64,000 nucleotides of DNA. It comes from Tricholomella constricta (lineage: Eukaryota > Basidiomycota > Agaricomycetes > Agaricales > Lyophyllaceae). The stretch is from positions 62,001 through 126,000 of the forward strand of contig JAACJP010000064.1 of the NCBI GenBank assembly GCA_013368375.1, read 5' to 3'. A program made the position numbers and the translations under genes. Positions within the stretch are counted from its first letter, which is position 1, and the number at the start of each line of letters is the position of its first letter. A model generated the notes under the pieces. That model was given only the letters and a program-made list of their open reading frames with translations, was not told the origin of the DNA and did no database searches. This document shows, piece after piece, positions 10,863 to 23,800 of the stretch.

Positions 10863-12602
10863 ATGCCCAACGTCGTCGAGAGGCCGTATGAAGCCAGTGA
10901 TCTGTGAGTAGACAATTTTCATAGTGAGAACAGGCGTTGCTGAGTGTTTCAGCACTGTGAAGAAGGCGGTGCTCCTCGAGATGGTCAAACGGCAGCGCGA
11001 CAAATGGCCTCTCGCCTCGTTCAACCCGTCGAAGATCCGAGTCGAGACTCTGAGGGAACACCTCCTGTCAGGAGGATTCACGAAGCAGGTGACCTTCGAC
11101 AATACCACACTTGAGCCCCCTTCTATTGCCGTTGCCGGCCCTCAGAGCTCACCAGCACCTGCAACAGGTACGTGCTTTGCATGCACTGGCAAGCCCGTTC
11201 AGGTCTACCAATGACACCAATTAGATTGGCCCGAGAACATGACGAATCCTTCGCTCCTGGAGGCGGAGGGAAGTGACTCGAGGCATGAGCGAACAGGTAA
11301 GTCCATCGGAATTCACACTTTCGCAGTCATCTCATTGTCCAAGTCGGCATAGAAACTACTTCTCCTCGAACAGCAGCACCGCGTCTGACTGCAGCACTGC
11401 TCGAACTCCAGGCATCGAAGGATGAAGAGGACAAGGTAAGTCATTGTCTCAGGATCAACGCTGCTGCTTCGAGAGTTCAAATCAATTCTCCAGCTCCACA
11501 GACGACGCGAAGACCTTCACGCCTGCCGGATCCGTCTGTTGATCGAGGAATGGGTTGACACGTCGGCCGTCAAGAGGCATGTTGAAGACGTAGATCTGCG
11601 ACCGCTTGAAGTTCATCCAGCGGGTGATTGGGATATTCGAGCCACTGAGGTTCTCTGCGCGCTCCAAAACTCATTTTCGGCTATCGAAGGTAGGTCCTTT
11701 GTTGATTTACGAGATGTTGCTTATGCCGCTTGTACTTGACAGGCGTTGTGAAGGTCTCTGTCCCTGACATGATTGACCCCGAATATCGACGATGCTTTGC
11801 GAACATGGCTCGTGATGGAAATCCGTTGGTCAATACCGAGACCAATCCAGCCATTCTGAGAGTTCGAGACGCGTCAATGAAACTAATCATCGAGCATGTG
11901 CGTATCTTTTCCTGTTTGCTCAGCTATGTGTACTTTTTATGGTCAGTAATAGATACCATCTAGAGTGGTGCATATGCGTGAAACGGCTCATACCACACGC
12001 ACGGGCCACAATCGCAGTCACGACAACTCTGAAATCGCTCATACTGCGGGCCACAAACGCAATCGCGATGATTCTGACAACGAGTGTCCTCTGCAGAAAG
12101 CGACGAATCGAAAACAGGCGAGGACTACAGCTGCCTCCGAAGGAGAAGAGCGAGAAGATGTCGAGTGGCTGAAGCGTAAAGCAGCTACTCGGCCTGGCTA
12201 CATCGAGTTCTGCGCCAATCGCAATCGAAAGCTGAACAACCCCGCACGAGCCCGGTTTTGGAGTTTCACTGCTTGTTTTTCCAGTACTTATTACAAGACA
12301 TACATCGACATTCCTGTACGAATTTCTCTTACTCTTCGATGCCACACGTGAATAAATATTTCGACCAGGGCATTTGCCATAAGGTTCGGGTCACCAAGAA
12401 GGCAATCATGGACGCTCTAGGCGTCGGAACCACAGCTCTTGCGGAGGCAGAGAACATGAGCAGGATAATGGATATGTATGGTGAACACGGCGGCCTCCAC
12501 CGATCTCAGGAGGTCATCGACACACTGCAAGATGACGAGCTTGTAGGCTCGGGAATTCTGGCATCGTTTCTGATACAATGGGAGAGGGACCACCCAATCT
12601 AA
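10863..12602 (+). CDS. Unknown agaricomycete protein, about 8 exons
   Basis: The start is the ATG at 10863 in a good context (accATGc). In-frame exons follow at 10863-10903, 10953-11167, 11225-11296, 11353-11435, 11494-11689 and 11743-11897, all with GT-AG introns of about 50-60 nt. The next exon (about 11964-12316) encodes a basic, polar stretch, then VEWLKRKAATRPGYIEF and NPARARFWSF. A last exon from about 12366 ends in DPHPI-like residues at 12602 (ILASFLIQWERDHPI). My reading of the 11897/11964 junction is out of frame by one base, so that splice site is uncertain or the gene carries a frameshift there. I recognise the 'LKRKAATRPGYxxFxxNRxRKLxNPxxxxFW' style as a recurrent mushroom family of unknown function often found among transposons. 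No catalytic motif is visible. Confidence 0.5.
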
Positions 12603-13340
12603 CATCTATTATCTCTCTGACTTGATGTAATACTTTGAATGACAGATATGTATTCTAGTGGGCGTGAGGAAAGAAAATGTGTCGTGTTGCGCGGCTTCAC
12701 ATTTTCTCGTGATCAAGAACTTCTGTTTGCTACTCTACAACCACTGCTGCCGCCACTATCAAAAAACTTCTTTTTGCGCCTCCCTCTTCTCAAGGCGCAC
12801 TGAGGCCAGTACTACATACAAGGTGAAGTGTCGTACTTTTTTTCTCGGGCTGTTGCTCTCAGCCCACATCAGTGAATATGCAAAGTTTCCATAATGAATT
12901 GTAATCCTCATACCGGTGGTGAAAGTTGATATCGGACACCTAATTCAGCAAAACCTTTCAGCACTTATTATATCGCGAGATATGATCCAGTAATCCTAGG
13001 TCAAATTGCATAATATGTGACCAATCCTGTGTAACAATGCACGAGAATGAGAGTCGACACAATTCTGATAAGTCCTTACCCTTTTCCTACATCCTTCCTA
13101 CATGTAAGCAATTGATACATTTCAGGTAGTGCCTTGTGGATAATTTGCGCGACGGGGATAATGTTCGGTTTCATGGCCAATTGTTGCACCTGAGAAGTGT
13201 TCGGCAAATGGAATATCAAATGATTGAAATGCTCCGAGCAATGGGCAATGTGTAGAGAGAAATAGATTATATTGAGCAGTATAGAAAGTAATATATTTGA
13301 AAACACGAGTTCGTGCCCAGCCCCAATCCCTCGCCAATAC
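12603..13340. other. AT-rich spacer, nothing recognised
   Basis: No credible frame, repeat or RNA gene was found between the two neighbouring genes, which converge here. Confidence 0.4.
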
Positions 13341-14953
13341 TTAATCGGCCGCCTCATATTCCACCTCATTCCTTGCACGCTGCGCCTTGAGCTTGTTGAT
13401 GGAAGCGCGAGAGTTCGCTACTGCTGCAGCACGGACAGGAAAGATCTGCCTGAATAGTGCATTCCTTATTAGACAAACATCAAAAGAATGAAAAGCTACG
13501 TACTTGTTCCACCATTTCAAAAGAGATTTGGCACGGGCCTTGGCTTGCACACCTTCGATGTCTTCGAAAAAGTCGACGATAAAATTGTAGAGGAGCTCGT
13601 AGCTGAAGCCGTTATAAATTGGCTTCCAGTGCGGGGCATCTGTTAATGAAAAATGCAACTTGAAAGCTTGTGAGCAGTGTGATCAGTGTACGGCGAGGAA
13701 AGCACATACCAATACTGCAGCATAAGCAATAGCACGGGGGGTAATTGCCTCGAGACGCAGCTTCTTCGCGACACAGCTCTTGGTTGCCTTGCGTGAAGCC
13801 GTTGGTTGACTGAAGTGAGCCCGGAAGTCATCGGCATTTTCATCGTTCTCACGATCATCGACGATGCTGTTGGCAGAGGAGGGCGACATGAAAATGGTTG
13901 AGAATGTCTATCAAACCAAAGAGGTGAATGGCTGACACACTATACAAGGATAAAATATTACCTTTACGAGGAGTGAACCCCGCAGAAATCCCTTCTCAAC
14001 GTCCTCGAGGTCACCTTTACCACTTTTATAGAAGCAACGAGCATAGAAACTACTGTAAACATCGAAGCCATCCTCGCAGGTGCGCAGTTTGGTGCGTACC
14101 CTAATAAATGTGAAGAGTGAGTAGTTACGATAAGCGACAGACGTAAAATCATACTCTTTGTCATCCCAATCATACTCCAGAGGGCATAGGAGCGCTCCGG
14201 TGGTGTCGTGCTGCAGTCCTCGTAAAGCGCGGTCATCAGGGTTGAGAGGTGGCTGCGTCTTCGGGCTCTGGTTGAGCCAGATAGCGACGGACTTCTTGAT
14301 ACTGCTGACATCATCACTGCGGGCATCATTCGCACCGCGAGTAAGCTGTAAAATGGCCGGTTTGAGTACTCGTACCTATACATGAACAAGACTCACATTT
14401 GATAGGTACGAAGCAATAACGGCACCATCAGTATTAAGTAGTTTGGTCTTGAAGCCTGGGATTAGTTCAGCCAGGTGTTGAAATGCCGCAAAAGTCCTAT
14501 CGCGCCTAGAAGACAATATTAGAAAAAATAAAATGATAGGAGTACAGAGGGACTTACTCGCGCTGCAACTGTGCTGGATCTACAGGAGAATCCTCCTCTG
14601 TATTGGACCCTTCGTCACTTTCCTCATCAGATTCCTCCTCCTCCTCACGGCGGTCGGCCTCTCGAATGAGAGTTGGGAGATCTTGAAAAAGCGTGACCAG
14701 GCGACGAATGCCACGCCCGAGAGTGATGGTGGATGTGCTTTAAGTGAGGTATCATGAGTAAAAACATTTAGAGACAAAGTTCAAACACTCACGGGCGTTT
14801 GTTGGGCCCCGCAGGGCTAAGAGATTCCTTCAAGTCGAGAATCGTGCGCTTGAGGCGAGCCACCTCCGCAACGGGGTCCTCGATCGCACAGTTGGCAGCT
14901 TGAGAAGCCGTAAGGGTGTTGGATGGGGTTGAAGGTGCACTGAGGGAGGCCAT
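13341..14953 (-). CDS. DUF6698 family protein (multi-exon)
   Basis: The start ATG is at 14953-14951 (MASLSAPSTPSNTLT...), the stop at 13341. About eight exons are joined by short introns. The N-terminal part is acidic (EEEEESDEESDEGSN). The conserved core reads LIPGFKTKLLN, then GLQHDTTGALLCP, CEDGFDVY, CFYKSGKGDLEDVEKGFLRG, TIFMSPSSA, VAKKLRLEAITPRAIAY and the C-terminal LSDAP-like block FSLTDAPHW...YNFIVDFFEDIEGVQAKARAKSLLKWWNK. These blocks in this order are the DUF6698 pattern, a family greatly expanded in Agaricomycetes with no assigned function. No catalytic residues are evident. The frame appears intact through all exons. The family association is from memory of its motifs. Confidence 0.7.
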
Positions 14954-15240
14954 GTGAGAGAGAAGTGGGAGGTTGTCAGAAAAAAAAACACGTACTATTC
15001 TGACGTGGCTTTTAGAGTGTCGAGAAGCACTACATAAATGTTCGCTACCTAAATTAGGTGCTAAACGATCATTATTTCACCACATCGGGAGAGGGAGAGG
15101 GGAGAAAAAATTAAGACCTTGTAAAGAGTTGTACGGACCTAACCAGACTTATCGACATCCTTGCCAAGGGGTGATCAATGGTTAGTAGTCCTGCACCCAA
15201 GAAGTAACATACGCCCAGTGCCTCCCTTGGAGGCTTCGGG
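14954..15240. other. Spacer, nothing recognised
   Basis: This lies between the DUF6698 start and the end of the glucanase fragment. No coding or structural signal was seen. Confidence 0.3.
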
Positions 15241-15812
15241 CAGACAGGTATGGCTAAAATTGCATTTCAAATGCAACAGAATGACTTGTTGGTGGCCTTG
15301 AGGTGTTGTGGAAGTCTTTTATGTAGTCAATGAAAGCTTGGGGCCCATTGGTGCCGTAAAAGTGTAAAAGTGCAGAGCAACACCGTCAAACTATGGAAGA
15401 TATCAGCTTCAGAGAATACAACGAAAGACAAAGTACACACGGTGCAGCCGTGGCAAGCAGCGAAGAAATCCTGGAGCCACTTCTTGCCAGAGGGAGCGTT
15501 CGTGCAGGCAGGGGAGGTGAGGCTGTAACCCTGAGCCTTGAGGGGCTGGATGTACTGCTGCCAGAGCTGGGCGCCGCGCTGGGGTGACATGTCAGACTGA
15601 CCCTGCTGGTTTGGCCTGTCACGAGATGAGATGAAAATGAGGAGAATAAGTTGAAGACGACCCACTTGTTGAAACTGAAAACGGTCTTGGCGTAACCCTT
15701 GACGACGAGGCGCTTAAACTCGGAGGTCTGCTTCTCGCCCCACAACATGGTAATGGGTTCAAAGCCAAGCTCTTTAGCCTTCTGAGGAATATAAGGACTC
15801 CACGTGTAGACA
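15240..15812 (-). pseudogene. GH128 (Asl1-like) endo-beta-1,3-glucanase fragment, inactivated
   Basis: Three exon pieces are recognisable. The first starts at 15812 (VYTWSPYIPQKAKELGF, then MLWGEKQ, ending FN). The second gives KPNQQGQSDMSPQRGAQLW, SPACTNAPSGKKWLQDF and ACHGC. The third gives FDGVALHFY, then FIDYIKDFHNT. These are GH128 motifs. The acid/base Glu expected in the FNEPN motif is Lys here (FNKPN, codon split by the intron). An 8-bp tandem duplication at 15356-15371 shifts the frame just after ALHFY. The N-terminal exon and the region carrying the nucleophile Glu are missing or unrecognisable. The fragment is therefore dead: it lacks a catalytic residue, its frame and both ends. 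Confidence 0.75.
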
Positions 15813-16250
15813 CTACATCCACAAAAAAAATTGAGTGGACCAAGAAGGGAAACAAAAAACAAAGTGGACGACGCTTACGGAGATGCAAACTCACTTGAGG
15901 AACGAATGCAAGCTCAGTTGAACGGTCAGGACCAAATAGAGGTGTGTTTGTCTCTGTTGGCTCTGAGCTCGTCCAAACTTACTCCATACAATTTCACCAA
16001 GTTCGATACACATCTGCCAATACAAGGACCGATTTTCTGCTCAAAATCTATCTAGCGTGGCCGCCTAGTGTTCCCTCCGCACTCAAATTTCCACTGGCTT
16101 GCCTACTTGCATGATCTCACGTTTCGAGATCTACAGTCCAACACTTCATCAACGAAGTCACAAGTAATCTGTCGTGGCTTTGCTGGAACGACCGACATGC
16201 ATCTGCATCGTGCGGTACTTTTCTTGGGCTGTTTATACCTTGTCTGTCTC

Positions 16251-19200
16251 ATGAAGCTTAAATGTGGTGGAGGCAGTTGTGCCTTCAAGGCCTTGAGTAT
16301 CCGGGGCCAGACAACTCACCGCAACATGTGTCAGTCTTGGCGAGTCGCACAAGAGCAAGTTCATCAACGGCGACGCGAGCGAGCTGCTGCACAGAGCTTC
16401 AAGAAGTCTAAAAAGTCCAGTAAAAAGGTGTGTGGACCCCTGCATACCAACGACTTTGCCTTGTTGACCTCACGTCCAGTCGACAACTTTGCACTCATCT
16501 GAAATTCAAGATATCGAAATGGGCAACCCAGCGGACTCCGTCCTACAATTATCTTCAACACAGAATTCAGATCCCGAACCTGCGTCCACTCCTTCTCCTC
16601 CACCTGTTACCCAATCAGGCCGACCCAGACGAAATTATGCAGTGCCGCGGCGGTACCAAGATGTTCTACCTGCCCTTCCAACTCCATTACCACCCACTGT
16701 CAATGAGCCTGTATCACGCATCCTGCCACGAGTCCGGCTAATAGTGCGGGACCGTCTCGTAACTGCATTGAATGTCTTTGGAATCTGGCGAGAATATCCT
16801 CAACGCCCGTCACACGATCCTGAGGACAAGGTATCTTTACAGGACCTTGCGAGTCCCCATCTCTCATTCAACGAAGCACCGGCCTCCTTTTCCGGTGTGG
16901 TCCCACATCCACCACCTTGGCCATTCTCCAACATGTCGGTGTACCGCCTCATGTCATTTTTCAATTCCGGGAGTATGACGAAGTCTGCAGGTGAAGCCGA
17001 TCGTCTGGTTAACGATGTTCTCAAGGCTCCAGACTTCGTGCTCGATGATCTTACTGGCTTCAGTGCCCACTGCGAAAATGAACGCCTCGATAACGCCGTC
17101 CGAGATTCTGAACAGTCACCATTCCTCCGCCAATTTACATCGCAGTCAGTGGACATCCAGATCCCTTCTGGAGAAAAGCATGTGCCTGCTACGACGTTCA
17201 CCATCCCAGGCCTGCTTTATTGCAAGATCACAGATGTCATCAAAGCCGCCTTCCATGATCCTCTTGCCCACCAATACCATCTTTTCCCATTCAAGCTCTT
17301 CCATCGGTCACCTGCAACAGGAAGGGAGGAACGTGTAATGGGAGAGGTCTATACATCTGATGCATTTATAGCTGAGCATGAGCAAGTACAACGGTGCTCT
17401 CATGTTTCGCCGGACGACCCAGGGTGCAAGCGAGAGAAAATTGTGGCAGCAATCATGTTTTCCTCTGATGGCACACACTTAACGAACTTTGGCACGGCCA
17501 AAGCTTGGCCGATCTATCTCATGCTGGGTAACCTTTCGAAATATCTTCGTGGCCTACCCAACTCGGGTGCAATGCACCATCTGGCTTATATTCCTTCGGT
17601 GAGTGTGTTCACGTCTGAAAGTAGAATTAACTGCTAATCATTTCTTACCAGCTACCGGATTCCTTCCAGGATCTTGCGTCGACTGTTCATGCAAAATGGA
17701 AAACACAAAAGAAAGCAATCACAACTCACTGCCGCCGTGAACTCATGCACGCAGTTTGGAGTTTCCTGCTCGATGACGATTTTGTGCATGCATACACCTA
17801 CGGCATGGTGATTATGTGTGTCGATGGGATTGAGCGTCGCGTTTTTCCTCGCTTATTTACCTACTCCGCCGATTACCCTGAAAAGTAAGCATATTCTCCC
17901 TTATCATCGCAGTGCTAACCCACATCCTAACAGGGTCCTCCTTGCCACAATACGCGACAGAGGCTTATGCCCATGCCCGAGGTGCCTGGTGCCGAAGTCA
18001 CTACTGGATCGCCTGGGTTTTGCTCGTGATGTCACAATCCGATCAAAGATGCGCGAGTTCATGAAAGACAAAGTCATGTTAGCTCGTCACATAATTTACC
18101 AACTGGGACAATCTATTACTGGTGTCCGCGTCGAGGAGCTTCTCCAAGGAATCTCGGCAGTCCCAACATTGGCAAGTGTTTCCTTCAGTTATCTCATTGA
18201 TTAAAAGCCATTGTTTTCCAGAACGCATTTTTCACAAAATTGAGCACCAACGAGATCCCATTCAACCCGTCGAAGATGCTCGTCGTCGATTTGCTCCATG
18301 AATTCGAGCTTGGCGTGTGGAAAACACTCTTCAAGCATCTTATTCGTTTGCTATATGCTGCTTCTCCCCATGGTAATCTTGTAGCAGAGCTTGATCTTCG
18401 GTTCGCTGGTGTCTTTCCCTCTTGTCTCACCCTTTCTCACTTATTTTTAAGGTATCGACAAACACCCACATATGGCCGCGACACCATACGCAAATTTGCG
18501 ACTAACGCTTCAGAGATGAAAAAGCTGGCAGCACGGGACTTCGAAGACCTCCTCCAGGTTTGGGTTCCTTGACACTTTGATGTTTTCTGGTTCTTATGAA
18601 GACTCGTAGTGCTCTATTCCCGCTTTCGAAGGTCTTCTTCCCGAGCCGCACAATAAGCGGCTTATGAAACTTCTCTACAGGACTGCGGAGTGGCATGCCC
18701 TGGCAAAGGCACGGATGCACACCGATTCAAGCCTTACCCTACTCGAGACCCTCACTACCGAATTTGGCCAGCTCATTCGCCAGTTTCGTGACCTCACCTG
18801 CTCGGCTTACGATACTGTCGAGCTCCCAGGAGAGACCGCTGCGCGAATGCGTCGGAACAAACCCTCCGGTACCGTAGAAGCACCAACAGGAATAACAGGA
18901 TCTCCAGACACGGTCCTACCCTCCAACCCAGGGCCCTCGGCATTGCCAAGCTTTACCACGACCCCTCAACCTACCAACCCCATTATATCGCGAGGCCAAG
19001 ACACATCGCGTCGATGCAAAACACTGAACCTCAAGATCTACAAGCTTCATGCATTAGGAGACTACGTGAGCTGTATTCGCCTGTTCGGGACAACAGACTC
19101 GTACTCGACACAACTGGTAAGATTTGTTCCGATGAGATATAGTTCACCAGCCTAAATCTTTGAATTATAGGGTGAACTTGCTCACCGACTCATCAAGACG

Positions 19201-20438
19201 TTATACGGAAGGACAAACAAGAAGGATGCGATGGTGCAAGTTGCCAAGCAAGTTACTCGGCGTGAGGTCATGCGAAGCGGAACATCTATTACTGATATCA
19301 TAAACCACGAAAATCTGACCAACGCACCGCTCGACGTTCATCACATTATTTCAAACTCACGAAGAAACCCTCTTAACATATACACCTTTGTGAACGAACG
19401 TCATGATGAGCAGCTTGATCCTGCAAAAAAGGTGTGTCGATCATTTATTGTCGCACTCCAACTCGATCTGATTTCATCACGTAGGGATTTATACCGAAGC
19501 TTCAAGACCACCTGCTCGCCCGGCTGCTCCACCGTGATTTCAATGGGGATGAACACAACGATTTCACTGACGAGGATCGAAATTCCATTCGCATATTCGG
19601 GAACACCATGTATTCGGTCCAGCTCCTACGTGTCAACTATACTACTTACGATATTCGCCGTGCATCGGATACCATCAATCCTCGCGCTCACAACTTCGTG
19701 ATGGTCCACTCTCCCGAGACTGGCGAAGAAGCACATGCATTCTGGTATGCGCAAGTCATCGGCATTTTTCATGCCGTCGTTCGTCACACGGGGCCGCGGT
19801 CGCATAATCCTCACACGGACCATCCTATCGAATTCCTCTGGGTGCGATGGCTCGGGGTTGAACCTGGCCATCGCTTTGGGCGGCGGCTCGCAAAGTTACC
19901 AAAGCTTGGGTTTGTCCCCGATACTGACCCGTATGCTTTTGGTTTCTTAGATCCGTCCCTGGTCATTCGTGGCGCTCATATAATCCCTACCTTTGCCGGG
20001 GGAAAGACATCGGAGCTCCTTGTGCAACGGAGCATGACACTGGGTTTGAGTGAAGATTGGGCTAACTTTTATGTAAACATGTAAGACACGCTAGATTCCA
20101 TCAAGATTCCATGCTCCTATTTTACACTGACGAAATAACTCCAGTTTCGTGGATCGTGACATGTTCTTCCGGCACATTGGCTTTGGCATCGGCCACCTGG
20201 AACCAATGCCAGCCCCTGAAGAAACGGTTGAGTGCGAACAAGACGACGACTTACCTCCCGATGACTACGATGCCGAAATGAATGAGCCCACCTTCGACTT
20301 GATCAACCTTGGGAGTGACGATGACGACGACGATGATGATGGCGGTAACGACGACGATGATGGCGACGATGATGATGAGGAGCATGATGACAACGGCGAT
20401 GCGGACGAGGACGAGGACAATAGTGACGAGGATGTGGG
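16251..20438 (+). pseudogene. Plavaka-family DNA transposase, interrupted in its last exon
   Basis: I start at ATG 16251 because a CX4C...HX4C zinc-finger-like block follows at once (KCGGGSCAFKALSIRGQTTH). Exons: 16251-16427, 16480-17598, 17652-17884, 17934-18171, 18222-18557, 18610-19116, 19171 to about 19430, about 19486-20082 and about 20145-20438, all in frame. The fourth intron is GC-AG (gcaagt at 18172). Hallmarks: RPRRNYAVPRRYQD, MFSSDGTHLTNFGTAKAWPI, VDGIERRVFPRLFTYSADYP, CPCPRCLVP, VVDLLHEFELGVWK, YGRDTIRKFATNASEMKKLA and HHIISNSRRN. These match the Plavaka transposases of mushrooms, related to CACTA/En-Spm. The C-terminus is a long Asp/Glu run. Ty3 copy A enters at 20439. Without it the frame would close 21 bases later (26575-26595). 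Before that insertion the gene was probably complete. Confidence 0.85.
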
Positions 20439-20815
20439 TGTTAGGGCGACCTCACGAGCAGAGCTGAGTCGTACTGGCAGAGGGGAATCCGAAGTTATAT
20501 TAAGTACAGTAAGGAATGTAAAGAGGGGCTTACCTGGCAGAGGGGAATCCGAAGAGAATAGACTAAGGATCCCCAATGCCAGTGGGCCGACTATATACGA
20601 GTACTGTACATAATAATCAAGGAATGGTCTGCGGCGCGTGTATGGACACGTTCCCGACGCTGTCCGATCCTCGTGGCTCAGGGTACGGACACGAGTTGGG
20701 ACAGCCGACGTCGGGATGTCGGGTGGTCGGGATCGCGAACGGTCAGGGGAGCGATCGCATGAGCGGGGGGACGATCGGTGAGCGTCGGAGGGCGCGAAAG
20801 GGAGTTCCCCTAACA
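20439..20815 (-). repeat. 3' LTR of family 1 copy A
   Basis: 377 bp, TG...CA ends, one mismatch to its partner. It contains the same duplicated 21-mer (60-bp spacing) and TATATA box as the 5' LTR. Confidence 0.95.
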
Positions 20816-23800
20816 TCACCCCCCCTCTTGAATCGCAACGGCTCGGTGCGGGGTGACGGTGGCGAAGACGGCGGGGGACAGAGTGAAGATGCCACGGATG
20901 TGGCGCGCGGCATCGGGATTGTCGCGGTGGAATTTGCGCACCAGGTCGGGGGCGACGACATTCTCCCGGGGCTCCCACGAAGCTTCTTCGTAGCCGTAGC
21001 CTTTCCACAAGATCTTGTACTGGAGTTTCTTGCGAAAGATGCGGCTGTCGAGGATTTTGTGGACTTCGTAGTGGGGCTCGTCGTTGATGATATCTGGGGG
21101 CGGCGGTGGATCAGACTGCCGACCTTCGATGGGGTCCGTGACAGCGGGGACAAGCTTTACGACGTGGAAGACCGGATGGATGCGCTTCATGGACTGAGGC
21201 AACAGAAGGCGATATGCGAGCGGGCCGATTCGCCTTTGCACGACGAAAGGGCCGAGGTAGCGATGCGACAACTTCTTAGACGGTCGGGTCGTAGAAATGT
21301 CGGCCGCGTCCAAGTACACCTTGTCGCCAGGCTGGTAGTCGGGCGCTGGGGCGTGTCGCTGGTTGTAATACCGCTCCATGTCGTCCTTTGCTTTTGCAAG
21401 CGCCGCCTTAGCTTCCTCCTGGGCTTCCTTCATGCGCTCCACGAACTCTTCGGCCGACTCGTTCTTGGAAGCGCCCTGACGCGGCTCAAAGCCCATGCGC
21501 GGATGCCGACCCGTGTCGAGCAGGAAGGGGGTCTGCTGCGTCGCCGAGTGTACATGGTTGTTGTAACTGAATTCGGCGTCGGGCAACAGGTCCTCCCAGT
21601 CGTTCTGGCGCTCGTTGCAGAAGACCCGCAGGAATTGTTCCAGCTCCTGGTTGACGCGCTCAGTCTGCCCGTCGGTCTGCGGGTGGTACGCCGTCGAAGC
21701 CGACAGCTTGATACCCAGGAGTCGGTACAGCTCGCGCGTGAACTCGGCGACGAACTGTGGACCTCGATCGGAGACGAATGCGTCGGGGAGACCGTGCAGC
21801 TTCCAGACGTGACGCCGGTAGAGATTGGCAGCTCCCAAGGCCGAACAGGTCGTGTGCGATGCGATGAAGTGCGCTCGCTTTCCGACCGAATCCACGACGT
21901 TCATGATCGCGTCGTGGCCGTTGGACTCGGGGAGCTCGGTGATGAAGTCCACCGAGACGACGTTCCAGCGACCTTCGGGGATTGGGAGCGGCTGCAGCTG
22001 TCCGACGGGGAGTTGGCGGCGGGGTTTCGTGCGCAAGCACATGTCGCAGGTGCTGGTGTAGGAACCGACAAAGCGCGACATCTGAGGCCACCAGTAGTTG
22101 CGCGACACCAGCTCTAACGTCTTCCAGCGACCCGGGTGACCGGCGATCTTAGAGTCGTGGTGTTGTTCCACAATGCGTCGGCGAAGGTCAGGAACGTTCG
22201 GGACATAGATCCGTCCACGGAACGTGAGCAGACCGCCTTCCTCCCCCCACTCGCCGAAGCGTAGGGATCGACCGGCAGTCTTGGATGCCTTGACCAGTTG
22301 CGCCGCTTTCGCGACCGCGTCCTCCTGTGCGCCGTCGCGATTGCCCTTGCGAATCGCCTTCAGCACATCGTCTTCTTCTCCGACCAGTACCAGACCCTCG
22401 GTCGCGCGAATCGCGAAGAACTCGGGTTTGAGGAGCACAATGTCGGCATTGTCGCCACTTCCGTCGCCGTGATCAGCGCGACGCGACAGGGCGTCGGGTT
22501 TGCCCATGCTGCGTCCCGGACGGTGGTGGAGGGTGAAGTCGAAGTTGGCGAGGTAGAGCGACCAGCGGGCTTGCCGCCGATTGAGTTTCTTCGCGGTGAG
22601 GAAGTACTCAAGGTTTTTGTGGTCGGTCAAGATCTCTACCTTGTGCTTTGCGCCTTCCACAAAATGTCGCCACTCCTCCAGAGACCGGATGATCGCCAGC
22701 ATCTCCTTGTCGTGGATCTCGTAGTTCCGCTCGACTGCGTTCAAGCTCTTCGAGTAGAACGCGACCGGGTGCCACTTGCCATCGGACGGCGACTCTTGCG
22801 ACAGGACCGCGCCCGTCGCGAAGTCGGACGAATCAGCTTCGATGCGGTACGGTCGGTCGTCGTCGGGGAATGCGAGCACTGGTCGCGACGTGATCGCAGA
22901 CTTCAGGAGGTCAAAGGCCGACTGTTCCGACGCTTCCCAGCGCCAGGCGACGTCCTTGCCCGTCAGATCGAACAGGGGTCGGGCGTGGTGCGAGAAGTCC
23001 TGGATGAACCGTCGATAGAAATTGGTGAAGCCCAAGAACGCTTGCACCTCCTTCTTGTTCCTCGGCGCCGGCCACTCCGACACCCCAGCGACCTTGACCG
23101 GATCCATTTCCGCTTGCCCGTGCGAGATGATCAGCCCGAGATACTCGACCTTGGTCTGTTCGAACTCGCATTTCTCGGGTTTTAAGAACAACTTATGTTC
23201 GCGGAGTCGGTCCAGTACGAGTCGCGCGACCCGACGGTGTTCCTCGAGAGTCTTGGTGTAAATCAAGATATCGTCGAGGTACACGCAAACAACACCCTCG
23301 GCGATCAGATCGCGGAAGATGTCATTCATCATGGTCTGGAATGTGGCGGGGCTGTTCGTGAGGCCGAAGAACATGACGAGCGGCTCAAAGAGACCGCGGT
23401 TCGTCCGAAACGCTGCCTTCCACTCGTCGCCTTCCTTGATCCGAACGTTGTTGTACCCCCATCGGACGTCCAGCTTGGTGAAGTACCGCGCGCCGCGGAG
23501 GTTGTTCACCAGTTCGCTAATGAGTGGCAGTGGGTACCGGTTCTTCACCGTAAGCGCGTTGAGCGTCCGATAGTCCTGCACCAGCCGGAGCGCACCATCC
23601 TTCTTCTTGATGAAGAACACTGGCGAAGCCATGGGCGACTTCGACGGACGGATCCGACCCGACTCGAGGTTCTCCTTGAGGAACGCATCGAGCTCGACTT
23701 GCTCCGCCGGCGACAGTGGGTAGACTTTGGTGCCGGACGGCGAAGCGCCCGGCTCCAACTCAATCGCGTGATCCCACTGTTTGCGATCGGGGAGTTCGTC

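Noticed and set aside
20300..20440. GAT/GAC-rich stretch as a microsatellite
   Set aside because: It is in frame with the Plavaka gene and encodes its acidic tail.
20576..22117. 513-codon open frame on the plus strand
   Set aside because: It is the complement of the integrase and chromodomain region of copy A and has no motif of its own.
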